The notes under the pieces were generated by a model that had not been told where the DNA came from, made no database searches, and saw only the letters and a program-made list of their open reading frames with translations. A DNA stretch of 64,000 nucleotides, taken from Schizophyllum amplum. Taxonomy: Eukaryota; Basidiomycota; Agaricomycetes; Agaricales; Schizophyllaceae. The stretch spans positions 124,001 through 188,000 of the forward strand of contig VDMD01000028.1 of NCBI GenBank assembly GCA_007026445.1. Direction: 5' to 3'. Positions 32,299 to 47,802 of the stretch are shown here, in pieces. Position 1 is the stretch's first letter. The number at the start of each line of letters is the position of its first letter. Made by a program: the position numbers and the translations under genes.

Positions 32299-32396
32299 GG
32301 CTTTGTAGTGTAGTGGTTATCACCCGAGATTCTGATGAGTTGATTACGTCATATCACGTGATTCTCGTAACCCAGGTTCGATCCTTGGCAAGGCCT
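32299..32396 (+). tRNA. tRNA-Gln(CTG): tRNA-Gln (anticodon CTG) with a 26-nt intron
   Basis: Acceptor strand GGCTTTG (32299-32305) pairs with CAAGGCC (32389-32395) with one G-U pair. The discriminator is T32396, as in yeast tRNA-Gln. The D arm is GTG...CAC around TAGTGGTTAT. The anticodon stem CGAGA (32325-32329) pairs with TCTCG (32363-32367). The loop carries CTG at 32332-32334. An intron (32336-32361) follows position 37, the standard place. The T arm is CCAGG-TTCGATC-CTTGG. The intragenic A and B boxes are present. Confidence 0.9.
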
Positions 32397-32704
32397 ATAT
32401 GTCGATCGCCATACATTTTTTGGTGTTCTTGACTGCTCGTCGACCGCGGGACAAAGCAGCCAGACTGGCTACTGGCGGTTCTATCTATGTTTTGCAATCA
32501 TACAGTGCGAAGCTCTCATTGAGAAGGCCGCGACGCCTCACATACATACACAATTGTAGTCAACCTACTCACCGTCGAGCAAGCTGCGAGACACCTAAGT
32601 ATCACGCCATTGCTGCCAGAAACGCTACCCAGCCCTCCTCGATTGACTGCACTTGACATGTTGAACTTTCGGCAAATTCCGTTTCTGTCTTGACTAAAAC
32701 TACA
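32397..32704. other. Intergenic, includes Pol III terminator
   Basis: This 308-bp region holds the T6 terminator of the tRNA and then the promoter of the next plus-strand gene. No other gene is seen. Confidence 0.4.
32416..32421 (+). terminator. Pol III terminator of tRNA-Gln
   Basis: A run of six T lies 20 bp after the tRNA 3' end, the usual RNA polymerase III stop signal. Confidence 0.75.
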
Positions 32705-33794
32705 ATGTCGGGATTCAGAGGTAGGCTTTTTCTGTGCCTTTGCTGCGTTGGTATCTAAAACACTACACACAGATGCCTTGCTTGCTGCTCTCCTGGTGGC
32801 AACTATAGCATGGAGTGGGCAGCAAGCCTTCCCACACCTGCGCACTCTCTTCTGGGCACTCGTCGACCAATGTCCCGCGCAGGGCGCATCAACGGACACA
32901 ATATTCACTGCACAATTAACGCGCGTAGTCTGTGCTACAACCCGTCTCGTGGATGGCATCGACCGTCCCGCGCTGACCTACTTCTATTCTGCCGTCGCCG
33001 CCCCTCTCGTCCTCTTCCCCATTCTCGAGTCCACCCGACCACACGTCCCATTCTATCGCGCCCGTCCCACTGTCGCCGCCCTCTTCTCACACGCCTTACT
33101 CCTGCCACTTGCCCCAGCTGCTTTCGCGCTTCTCTTCCTCGCCCGGAAACGCCCGGAGCGGCCAGCCGCCCTCACGCAGGCACACGCAGAGGCCGCTCTC
33201 TTCGGCTTCCTCATCGGCTCCGTCGTGCTCACAGGCTCCATGCTCGCGCTGAACGATCCGGGAGTGACGGCCGTGTGGCAGTTCGCGGGCCTCGCGACTG
33301 CAGGCGCGCACTACGCGCACTTCATCGCGCGTCAGGCGCCGGAGTCGGGGTACGAGGTCGTGCGCGCCGCACTGCTGGTGGTTTTCATGCTCTCGTCGTC
33401 GTCGCATCTGGCGATGGCGACGCCCGTGCTTGGAGATGTGGGCGCAGTGATTGGCGCGGTGCTGCCTTCGTTTGGCACGTCGGTGGAGGAGCAGGCGCTG
33501 GATGCGTTGAAGTGGACGGCTTGGCTGGGAGCGGGGTCAACAGTATTGGCAACCCTGTCCTTTGCAGCGGACTCGCGGCAGCTGCTGGGCTACATTGGCT
33601 GGTATATCTTCGCTTTGCCTTTTGCAGGTCCGGGAGCAGCCATCACTGGTGCGATGCTATGGCGCGAGTCGCAGACCCAGCCGTCCGACGTCGTGCAGTC
33701 CACGGTTTCATCTGCACCGCCACGAGTAGCAACCATGGAGAAAGAAGTTGCACGACTTCCAGACAACAGTAGCACGACTGTGAAGGGGTCATGA
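32705..33794 (+). CDS. Multi-TM membrane protein, hypothetical
   Basis: Exon 1 (32705-32720, MSGFR plus one base), a 52-nt intron (32721-32772), then one long exon to 33794. About 346 aa with around seven hydrophobic segments: LLAALLVATIAW at the start, YSAVAAPLVLFPILES, HALLLPLAPAAFALLFLA, ALFGFLIGSVVLTGSMLAL, AALLVVFMLSSSSHLAMATP, AWLGAGSTVLATLSFA and YIGWYIFALPFAGPGAAITG. A short polar tail follows. The layout recalls small integral-membrane cyclase-like proteins of fungi, but no catalytic signature is evident to me, so no function is assigned. The frame is intact. Confidence 0.7.
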
Positions 33795-34017
33795 TAGCCT
33801 TGGCAGTTGAAAAAGACCCAGGGAGAGGCGGTCGAGTCGCACTCCCGCCCACATAGTCACGCGCAGGCAGATTCAAAGCATTCATATCAGAAGCTGGATG
33901 CAGGGTTTCCGACAGCATGCCCGAGAGATATATAGTATACAGATGCCAGATAGCAATGTCACAGCTAGATAAAATAGGGAGGAACAAACTGACGAAGTCG
34001 GACCGCGCCGCCTTCCG

Positions 34018-37954
<3,937 letters not shown>

Positions 37955-38315
37955 CGAGACGGCAGGAACGCAGAACGACGGATACAAGGTCAACGCCCTC
38001 GACGCGCTTAAGACGCGAAATTTCAAATACTTCTCGTTCAAACTCCGCTCATACATTTGTGGCGGGCATGTGGCGTCGGCGCGCTCAATCTTTCGTTCAC
38101 TCATGACAATGTCATGTCAATATCAACGTCTCTGCGAATGAAGTTGTATTTTCTTTCATATCTCAGCACGACCTTCTGCATCCGAACTCGCGGCTTGAAA
38201 TGGCTTGCAGTGTGGTACATGAATTACTTGCTTTTTTTATTTGGCCGGCCGAACTGCGGGAATTGTCTTCCCGTCTTGCCTTGAACCATCACCGCAGCAA
38301 GGTGACCGTTGCCCA
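37955..38315. promoter_or_regulatory. Bidirectional promoter, SPT16 and cytochrome b561
   Basis: A 361-bp spacer separates divergent start codons. The SPT16 5' leader is open upstream in frame but starts downstream of the conserved N-terminus. No distinct motif is identified. Confidence 0.45.
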
Positions 38316-39386
38316 ATGGCCAGCGGCTCCACTACTGCTGGATATGAGCTCCTCTCGTCTGACCCAAACGGTGCCGATGGAGGCGAACGGAGTGTCTCTC
38401 CAGCGGCTCAGCAGGGGGAAGCGCGCAAGGGAGACGACTTCGCAGGCATGGCAGCACTGGTCAGTAACCCCTGCCGTAATCCAGTAGTAATGTGACACTG
38501 ATACTTCACATAGGTGATGGCACCTGTAAGAGTCTGTGTACTCTAATTTCTTGCCTACTCACCCAACCTCCTTTCCATGCAGTGTCTCGTTATCATCACC
38601 ATTCTAGCCGTACTCTTTAACCATCCCCTGTCAGCTGGCTGGTTTGCGTGGCACCCACCTTTGGAAGCAATCGGAGTGGTGGCCATGGTCTACGGCGCTA
38701 TGATCCTTCAACCCACAGCGACCCCACAAACCAAAGCCGCAGGCCTGGCAAAACACCAACTGCTCATCCTGTCCGTCGGTTTCCCAGCCTCACTCCTTGG
38801 CACCCTCGCCGTCGCGTACAACAAGTCCGCGAAGGGAAAGCATCACTTCACTAGCTGGCACGCTGTCTGTTCATACTTCTCCCCGTGGGTATTCAGCGAG
38901 TCTGACGAGCCTTCAGAAAATAGGTCTTCTCTGCACTCTTTGGCTGGTGGTTCAGGTTGCGCTGGGTGGCGCTAGTGTGTGGTTTGACGGCCGGGCGTTT
39001 GGTGGTGGCCTCAAGGCGAAGCGTGTCTGGAAATACCATCGGTATGCCTCACTCATCTCCTCATGCTTGATGGCCTTCTGAACCCTACGCAGGATATCAG
39101 GCTACATCCTGTTCATCCTCTTGATGGCAACGGTCCACTTGGGCGGACAGTGGTCGGGCTGGGGCTCGCGCAATGTCTCGCCTGTCTTCCGTGCAGTCGG
39201 TAAGCTAGCGGTGGTGCCTTTCCATGTACAGTTGTGCAACATCTCACATCGCTCAGCATACTCTCTGACGCCGATAGTCCTTATAGCCGCCTTAGCCATA
39301 CGAACGAGGTGCGTGTCATGTTCACAGTGACCAGCGCATGAAAACGCCAGCTAAGCTTCACTAGGACTTCGAAGATGGGTCTTTAG
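38316..39386 (+). CDS. Cytochrome b561-type transmembrane electron carrier (possible ferric reductase)
   Basis: b561 proteins move electrons across membranes via two haem b groups, often reducing ferric iron or monodehydroascorbate. The N-terminus is hydrophilic (MASGSTTAGYELLSSDPNGA). TM segments then follow: VIITILAVLFNHPLSAGWFA, WHPPLEAIGVVAMVYGAMIL, HQLLILSVGFPASLLGTLAV, SWHAKIGLLCTLWLVVQVAL, YHRISGYILFILLMATVHLG and AYSLTPIVLIAALAI. Conserved histidines in WHP, KHQ, SWHA and YHR fit haem ligation. Introns are short and canonical, and the acceptor giving SWHAKIGLL keeps the family motif. It ends SKMGL at TAG 39384-39386. It sits between the two siderophore genes, but a link to iron is inference. 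Confidence 0.8.
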
Positions 39387-39495
39387 CAGAGGTGCAAATA
39401 TGTTGTACATTCCCTTGAGGGTGGTGGGATGGTTCCGGGGCGGCATAATTTACGACAATGAATTACTTATGTATACGACGTGCCAGTACGGATGC

Positions 39496-42400
39496 TCAAG
39501 CAGCAGGGTCCGTCGGTGCAGCAGCTGGCGGCGATGGCTTAACTACGGGCGCAGGAATAACCTCCTGCAAAAATCCCGGCAAGAACCGCTCCATCCTAAC
39601 CTGTGTGGCGCTCCAAAACGTCTGCTGCTTCTCTGTCCGCGCATCGTCGCTACCGGCAGGCGGCGCGGGCACCAGGATGTCCGTCGCGTGCATTACCAGC
39701 AGCACGTTCTTCAGGCTCTCCGGGACGGCCTCGTACAGCTGCTCGCCCTTGTCTGCGCTCATCAGGCGGTCGAGCAGGTCGAGGATCTCGATCCATAGCA
39801 CGCGCAGGTCGCCCGTCTGGCTGTCGCGTACCTCGAAGTGCATGAAGGCCTTGCAGAGCAGCGTGGATGCGCGCAGGCGCGTCTCCTGCATGCCGCGCGG
39901 GTCGCGCTGCAGGACCTGCGGCTTGAGCAGTTCGTCGAGAAGGGGGAAAAGGACGCGGTTGAAGACGTCGTCGGTCTGGGCGCCGGATACGATGACGTGG
40001 GGCCCTAGCAAGACGCGTTGCAGATGCGAGACTGCGTTGTGGCGGATCTCGCGTGCGGGATTGGTAGATTGGCGGCTGAGAGCGCTGACGAGGGGCAAGC
40101 TCAGTTGTCTCCAGGCTGAACATGATTTAGTAAACGCGCCCGGAATACATCAATAACTCAAAGACCAACCAGCATTGGGTTGCAGCTGTGCAGAAGATGC
40201 AACAGACGATATGTGCTTTTGTAATTCGACCATCAGGTCTACGGCTTTCTTTCCCCGATCGATTGCTGGTGAGCTGAAGGAGAGTCAACGGAAGCCGCGA
40301 GAAAGGACCTGTCAGACGGACCTTGCCGCAGAAACCTGCTCTCCCCTCCTTCCGCGATGTTGCGGCAGGTCGATTTTCTCCCCGGCGTGAGTCGCGAATT
40401 CGTCGAGTAGCATCACCAAACTGGAGAAACTATCCGCAGACACCGCTTGCGACGGTCCGTCGAGCAAACTCTTCACGAGCTCAAAGCACTCCCGCCCAGC
40501 CTCCGGGTGCGAAACCGTTTGGCGAAGCAAAGCGGAAACGAGACTCCACTCTGTTTGTGACCTGGCATTGGTCAGCTAAGAATGTTGCATTGCCTGTTTG
40601 ACAACACACCGTATGATATCACCGTGTTTATGGACAATCAGCATAACACCAGCGATGATCTGCTCTGCCACCGAGCTCGCCACGTTGGGTGGCAAACCAG
40701 CAAGCAAATCGAAAGAGACGTATATTTGGTCCCTTAAAGATGGCTGGCGATCATTAAGCACGTATCATTTACAAGGAGATGGCACTCACCGTGACAGCCA
40801 GGATGAGGCAGAGTCGTAAAAGACCCACGACAGCTCTCTCTACCAACAACGCGCTGTACTGCGCTGCGGACGACAACAAGGCGGACAAATGTCCGAACAC
40901 GATGGGCCTGATAGATAGTCAGTGCCGCAGGTGTGAATATGTATGAAGAATCGTACCAAGTGTCTCGATAGACCGTGGCGCCTGACATGCGATGCTGACC
41001 ATTGTCTCCAGCAGGAAAACCGAAGCCGGATCATACGGTAAGGAATATGGTTTTCCTTCATCGGGTTGCATCTCCTCGGGGGCGAGCTTGAGTTTCGCAA
41101 CTGTCCGCTCGTGCGCGAGGGCCTCCAAGGCTCGGACGGCGGCAATCAAGGCGTCGGGGTCGAGCTGCATAATCTGACTGTATAGTTCATCGAGTCGGCA
41201 AGAGGCTATGCAGTCGATCGTGCATAGCGTGTTCTCCACGTCACCATCAGTGGCATCGGGAACCAGTGCTTCGTTGCTTGCGCTGTACGGCGTCATGAGA
41301 TACGACGACAACGCCGATAGCAAACCGCCTCCATCACCGCGCGCGGCGGGTCTGGGTGGCTGGGCGCCACGGAGAGGGATCATGGACATTCCACCGAGGA
41401 AGTCCTCCATCTGCAGCATACGCGTCGGTAGTAGTGAATGTAGGAAGAGGTTCTGGAACATTTCGAAGATCTGCAGGGACCGTCAGTCACATAATATTGC
41501 TTCTGGAACAAAACGATATTGACCTGCGTCCAACCCTCGCGCAACGCATTACCATTGCCGTTGACGATGTTGAAGAGCACGACTGCTGCCAGCTGGCCCT
41601 TAAAGTTCGTCCCGAAATTCACTGACAAGCCGGAAACCGTGACAGACTGCCCATCGATGTCAACCACCGGATAGTTGGGCACCTGCGCGGGCAAAAACTC
41701 GGGCAAAAGACTTGTCGCCTGAGACAGCGAGACGACAACATAGTCGAAGACATCTGGGAGGCTGAAGTGCCCGGCCAAAGTGGCACATTGCCGGAAGCCA
41801 GCGATTGCGCGCTGGATGATATAGTCGTCGTCGAAGCTGATGAAGGCGTAGGCGATTGTGGATATGACCGGTTTCCAGACAGATTTGAACATCTCGATGT
41901 CGAAGGCGTTGGTGTTGCAAATCACGAAGTCCCCTGCGATGCGGTTAGCGTGCAGTCATGCATCGTCAGGCAGCTAGGAATTCACCGGTCTTGCGAGATC
42001 GCGCCAAGAGCTCCTGCCAGGCATGCTCAAAACCGAGTTGGCCGGTAGCCTCTTCCGACATGATGATCTCCTGCTTTCTGATCGAGTCATAAATGTTACG
42101 CTGCGGTCAACATTAGAGAATGAACTCGGCCGAAGATGCCACAGCGTTACCAGGTAATCCTCGGTGAAGTCGTCGCCATCATTGACGCCGCGCAAGTTCT
42201 TCGTATAGTCCTCAAAAGTCATGCGTTTCTGCCCCATGTGCGTTAGAGATATGCGTACAGCAGGAAACAGACTTACTCACCCGAACTTGCGGACTATGTT
42301 GGTCTGTGTTGAGCATGATAATTGAGAAGGTGATGACGAAGATCGAATCTTGTTTCTTGAACTCGGGTGGTCCTGTAGCGAAATACGTCTCCGCAAACAT

Positions 42401-44898
42401 CTCCGCTATGCGTGATATCATCTGCGATTCGCCCGGCAGACGGAAAGAGTTCAGAAGTTCCCGAACGGCATCCGTGACGTCTTTCTGTATCGACGATTCT
42501 GTTAGATGCATGCAACGCGGTATAGGAGAAATGCAACATACCCCCTTGAAGTCGATGAGACTCATGAACGTCCTCAACAACTCGAGATTTTCGGGCTTCC
42601 CGAGGAACTCTCCGAGTACCTTCTTGTCCAAACGGTTGCAGGATTTAAGGAATCTCGCGAGGCTCAAGTTCTTATCCCCGGTATCGGACAAATCTTGGTA
42701 GATGAGCTTGTTCTCCTCCAAGAATGCTAGACCGGCCTTGGGTTTGTTGTTGAACCGTGAGGCACCGGTGAGAACAAGCTTCTTCAAGGATTTGGTCTGC
42801 TGTAAGGACTCGACCGAAGGGAACGACTATATGCGCGTCAGTAAACGGACTAACGAAGAGCGGGTGATGTACCTCGGACCACGGCTGCGCTTTCTATCGG
42901 TGACATGAGCGACAGGCGACAATACATCAGAGGGAATTACAAACACCCTGCGCCCGAGCTGCCATATCGTTGACGAACGCCAACAGGAGATCCAGGCAAA
43001 GATATTGCGTATTCTTGTGCTGCGCATCCATAGCCATGTTAGGGTTGGCAGGGTAGATCGCCTGATGGTCGTCAGTTTCAAAGATGAAGAGTGACCCACA
43101 GGCCTCACCTTCGTCAGAAACTCACCAACCGTTCAAACACATTTTCGCAATTGATATCGCAATCGTAGTTGGTGTACAGGTCGACCATAAAGCTCGGGTG
43201 CCTGGAGATCTGACCCAAGGTTTCCAGCATAAGGTTTCGAGTCTCTCCGCGAGCCGGAGGCACCATCGGCCGAGAAGGTGTGGCAGTTCCTATTCTGCGT
43301 CCGGCGAGAGCTCCGGAGGACCCATGACGGGAGTAGACGGTCGTGGTGAGCCAATACGGGGCGTGCCCGGAGGTGCGAGTGCTGCGTCTTGGCCGGGATG
43401 ATAGGCGTTGCCAGCCGGTCGATACAGAACGTGAGGAACAATTCTTGCTGCAATTTCAGATGCGCGCTCATCGTGACGAACAGTGCGGTGATGGTGCGCA
43501 GGGCGGAGTGCAAGACAAGCATGTTCTCGGATCTGGCGAGGAGGAAGAGGTATTTGCAGCCCTCGTCGAGGATGAGGGCTTCGAGGGACGGGTATTGCAT
43601 GATTCGGGATCCGGATGCTTCCAGGGCTGCGTTCAGAATGTTGAGGACGATCAGACGCGTCGAATCAGTGTGAGATTGGTCGGTGGGATCAAGGACGTTG
43701 ACCAGAACGCGGAGCAACTCGATGATGGAAGGTAGTCCATCTGGATGCACCGTCAGCATGCGCGCCCACCTAAGTAGAGAACTGAAGCCTCACATTGAGA
43801 CTTCGCTGCAGGGGCCTGCGTAGTAGGGGTCGCGGTGGATGGCACCAGAGCTGTGTCCTGCGGTTCACTGGACGGATTTGGCGAGGCAGCGCGTGTTACA
43901 GGAACACTGGAGACGGTCATCCGGATGTCGCCCTCTTGTGCATCATCGTCCTCTTCGGCGAGTTTACGCTCCTCGTCAGCGGGATCAAGCACATGCAGGC
44001 GCCCGAACACCGTCCGGACGAGGAGTTGCATCGCGTTCTCGGCGGACCGTCTCAGGATCTCTGGATTCTACAAGTCAGAACTAGCTCATCAACGACATGA
44101 CCGCCACGCACCGCTCAAGCGCATCTGACAACACGTCGTCAGCACCGTCTCCAGCATCTCGCAGACCTCCACATCGCCAAGCACAATGCCCATGCTGCTG
44201 CACATGCAGTCCTGAATGACTGTCATGATCTTCAGCAGCACGACCTCGTCCCCCGACGAGTCGCTCGCCTCGAACTTGCAGTGCGAGACGGTGTTGCTGA
44301 GCTCCGCGAGTGCGGCCTCGAGGTTCACGGAGTCGGGCGAGATGAGGCCGCATATGAAGAAATTGTGCAGGGAGGAGAGCGCGGCGGAGGTGATGGGGCC
44401 CGTAGACAGCGGTGAACGAATAATGGCAAAGAATGGCGCCAGTAGCGTGTCAGCGGCAAGGCAGAGATATCTGCAGTGACACATTCAGCGCGCCTACAGT
44501 ATGCTCTTGAAGCAGCACACACCCTCGACGTCGCGCACCGTGCGCTTCACCTCCTGAAATCCGGCCATCAAGTCCGCCTCCCGCGTCCCCATCCCCGTAG
44601 AATGCGTCGTGGACGTGGGCGACGCGATCCTAAGCCCGAGATTGGTGCCGAGGGATGCGTCGCGGGCGTTGAAGAAATGGGTAGACGCCGCCCAGCGCGA
44701 GTTCTTGCGCATGACAGACGTGACGGACAGGATTTCAGAGAGCAGCACATGTTTGTGGGGGACCGCGCTCGACGGCGGGAACGCGTATATAACGGTCGAC
44801 ATCGTCGTCAACCGCGAAAGTAGAGTGCCCTGCACTCGACGCGCGCCTGATGCCAAGCGACACGTTGGTACGATCCCGGGCCGACTGCCCCGCTTCAC
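39496..44898 (-). CDS. GEA: SEC7-domain ARF guanine-nucleotide exchange factor (GEA/GBF1 type)
   Basis: Large Golgi ARF-GEF that activates Arf1 for COPI vesicle formation. The N-terminal DCB/HUS regions include VLLSEILSVTSVMRKNSRW, DGLPSIIELLRVLVNVLDP and SRHPSFMVDLYTNYDCDINC. The SEC7 domain (about 42,200-42,900) has KKLVLTGASRFNNKPKAG, FLGKPENLELLRTFM and the catalytic FRLPGES glutamate region, then FVITFSIIMLNTDQHSPQVR. C-terminal HDS regions end at TAG/TGA 39496. The start at 44898 could instead be the Met at 44802. Two one-base frame changes in the variable linker (about 43,381-43,387 and 43,319-43,322) and an awkward join near 40,300 interrupt the literal reading. Each of the first two is explained by one missing G. 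Confidence 0.9.
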
Positions 44899-45107
44899 AC
44901 GATCAGGTTACCGCGAAGTTGAACTTTCGTGAGTCCCTTGCGAGCCCGACAACAAGCTCTATTTTCTGTAAGGTAATTCACTGCCATTGTACGATACTTA
45001 ATTTGTTACTACGAAAGCTCTAAAGTAACCCTTTTCTCCAACAACAGCAATGGCGCAAACGCGCACCGGGAAGTATGCACAGCAACACGATACAAAAGCA
45101 GAGCAGT

Positions 45108-46925
45108 CTAAAGTGTCATGTCCTCTGTGCACAGACCACGACGAGTCCACATGACGTGTGTGTTCAATGCCTCGTCGCACTTACTGGCGTCCTGGTGTCC
45201 GTGCACACCACGGCTCTGGTAGATCGCCTGGCTCTGCATTCGCGTTTTTGTCAGCACCGGCCATGCTCTTCGCGCATTCTCTGCACTCACCAAGCCCAGC
45301 GAGACCTTGATAGCGGGTGGGGGCGGCGTGTACTCCTGCAGCTCGTCCTCACCGCGGATCAAAGCGCAGATGTTGTACGCGGCGACAGCCGCCATCTGCC
45401 ACGCCGTATGGCCGGCCTTCAGCGCGCCAAAGGCGTCCGCGGCGTCGCCCACAACGAAGATGTGCGGGTTGTGGGTCACCATCGGGTCTTCGTCCTCGTA
45501 CTCGGGCGGGTCCGAGAGCTGCATGGTCCGACGCACATATACAAGGTTGTTGGCGGGATTGATGGACGATGGCGCCATGCCACGTATGAAATGCGTGTTC
45601 GGCTTCTGTCCCGTGCAGATTAACTGCGATGGGAAAGGCGCAACGTCAGCGTATGCAGAAGTCGCAGAAACATAGCATGCACGCACAAGCAGTTCCGCAG
45701 GGATGGTCTCGCCGGAGGTCGTCCTAAGCACACGACTTTTGTCCATAACATCAGGGTCCACGTTGCTCAGGTCGAGACGGGAGCCAAGGACCAGTCGCAC
45801 ATTGAGCTCCGTCAACGCACGCGCAGCTGTTACCGCATCTCAGCATACAACCGCGTCGCAAGTGCGACCAGACGCACCTGCATCGTGCATCCACTTAGCG
45901 AACTGCGGGAGAAGCTGGTGACGCGAATGAATCAAGGTCACTTGCTTGTTGGGATAGATGTCCGCGATGTCGCTGGCGTATTCTGGGATGAGAATGTGAA
46001 TAGGGGTAATCGAAGGGCAAACGAAGGGGAAGGGTAGGGCACGTACGAATGCCAAGGGCACCGCCGCCAACTATGGCAATTGACGTGGCTGCCCGTATGC
46101 GATCTTGCTCATCACGCAAGTACTGGCGACCCTCCGTCTTAGTACCATGCCAAATGCCGCTGTGCGTGGGCTTCTTCCTCTGCAGAAAGAGGTCAGACGG
46201 CGGTGACGCATACGGCACAGACCACGCACCGACTCCTCTGAGGTGCTCCAGACATTAATAGGGGGCGGCAATGACGAACCGAGAGCGTAGATGCAGTACT
46301 CAAAGTCGACGAAGCCGGGCTCCTTCTCGACGTTGTCTGCGCCCAAGTACTTGAAGTGCACGCGATGGGACTCTAGCTTGGTAATGTTGGCGTGAAGCAG
46401 GAGGTGGGGGCTCCCGGATATGCGACACTTGGACGAGCGTGCCTCCGCGACCTCTTGCTCAGCAAGGAGGAGGTTGGTGTAAGGGATAACTAGGGAGGGC
46501 TCAGCAAGCTGTCGAATCTGTTGGGCGAGTGCTCACAAGGCTTGTGCTCATGTCCAGGGAGGACAGAGACGCGAGAGAAGGCGTAAAGGTCTGAAGCGGT
46601 GATCGGCAAAGTGTTACGACGATGAGTGTGGGTGGGTACGTACGATTAAAGTGGCTGGTGAGAGACGTTAGTGGTCACGTACGAACATAAGTGATGAAAA
46701 CGTACGTGTTCCGTTCGATGACGACGACTCGCCATCCCGAGGGCAACGACCCGATGAGAAGCTGGGTCGCGCGGTGGCCTGCGAAGCAAAGTATGTAAGT
46801 GTGCGGTCACCTAGATCGTGGAGGTACATACCCGCGTAGGCGGCGCCGAGTACGACGACCGTCTTCGTGGACCGCGGGCTAGAATGAGTGGCAGGGGCGG
46901 CGGGTGCGTCCATCTTCGGCGACAA
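45108..46925 (-). CDS. AIF/FSP1-like FAD-dependent NAD(P)H oxidoreductase
   Basis: Family of AMID/AIFM2 and fungal Aif1-type enzymes, single-polypeptide NAD(P)H:quinone reductases. N-terminal FAD motif TVVVLGAAYAGHRATQ, then VDFEYCIYALGSSLPPPINV, the NAD-binding SIAIVGGGALGI followed by EYASDIADIYPNKQVTLIHS, LICTGQKPNTHFI and the FAD-binding HIFVVGDAADAFGALK. The C-terminus IKVSLGLSQAIYQ...HVMWTRRGLCTEDMTL matches what I recall of fungal members. No obvious membrane anchor is seen. The 877-bp upstream region is shared with the siderophore transporter on the other strand. The frame is intact. Confidence 0.85.
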
Positions 46926-47595
46926 TGATTATGGAGGTGGTGGTACGAAGAAAAGAAAGCGCGACCCACGATGGCGGTATAGATGCGATTGACGTCGGTG
47001 CGCACGTGCGGGTGACCTTGAGACCCTGACCCCAACCTGGCTACGAGTGGTAGGCGTGGAACAGAAGGTGGAAAACGGCGGAATGTGGCTGACGATGGTG
47101 ATGGAGTGGCTGACGCTGGGGTGAGCGAACCAGTCTGGACCAACCACCGCAGTCACGAGCGACTTGGGGGGGCTCAGGGGAACGAAGACAAGACGATGGC
47201 AGAAAGTCGAGACCTCGAAAGCGAGCGGGCGCCTTCCCAGCGTCTGCGAAGAAAGGAAACCAGTTCGTCCGTGGTGGCGTGGAGCAAGTCGGGCACACCG
47301 GCAGATCAAAAGCGGAAGCGCCACATCGTCCGATCGCCTGTCAGACTCATCTTATCGGCCGGAAGGAAAACGTTGTCTAATCTTATCGCATTTCTTCCAC
47401 TCGTGCCATTTCGAGCAGCTGCTCCCCAGCCCGGCCGAAGCGTTGGTGCGCCGAACTCGCGCACTTGACGTGCACCCGGGTCGCCCCGGCGTTGTCCCGG
47501 GCACCGATATGCTCCAGGCTCGGCCGATGCCAACGCAGCCAATCACCACTCAGGCGCATATCTGATAGTGATACCCACCCGTCATATCTCATCTC

Positions 47596-47604
47596 ATCTG
47601 ATAA
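47596..47604 (+). promoter_or_regulatory. ATCWGATAA iron-regulator element upstream of siderophore transporter
   Basis: ATCTGATAA is an exact match to the SreA/Urbs1-type consensus, about 200 bp before the ATG at 47803. A near match (ATCTGATAG) lies 36 bp upstream. Confidence 0.5.
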
Positions 47605-47745
47605 AGTTTGCTGGCCCTGAACTTGAACCGCGCACCCTCGTGCCGCACCTGTCACGCAGCGCACTTATATCCCCCCCGTAATGGCGCTACGTGAGGCTCT
47701 GCTCTTGCGCTCACGAAGACCTGCTCTCTTCCCGCAACGTCCCAG

Positions 47746-47800
47746 GTGAGCGAGGAGTTCCCATCCCCTTTGGCTAGCCGTGCTCACCTCGTTTCCCCAG
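47746..47800 (+). other. 5'-UTR intron of siderophore transporter
   Basis: A GTGAGC donor after CCCAG and a pyrimidine-rich TTTCCCCAG acceptor flank 55 nt that end two bases before the ATG at 47803. It is open in frame with the CDS but starts with GTG, so an intron is the better reading. Confidence 0.6.
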
Positions 47801-47802
47801 CC

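Larger units (their letters stand above)
46926..47802. promoter_or_regulatory. Shared divergent promoter, AIF-like gene and siderophore transporter
   Basis: This 877-bp spacer carries at least four GATA cores: TTATC at 47352-47356 and 47383-47387, ATCTGATAG at 47560-47568 and ATCTGATAA at 47596-47604. A CCAAT box lies near 47539. Iron control of both flanking genes is possible. A 5'-UTR intron of the transporter lies at its right end. Confidence 0.5.

Noticed and set aside
32732..33794. Assignment of the multi-TM protein to a terpene cyclase
   Set aside because: Only the general TM layout is similar; no conserved catalytic motif is visible.
37955..38104. N-terminal extension of SPT16 starting MSERKIERADATCPP
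   Set aside because: SPT16 proteins start at the MPVELNKKLFN-like position; the extension is probably 5' leader.
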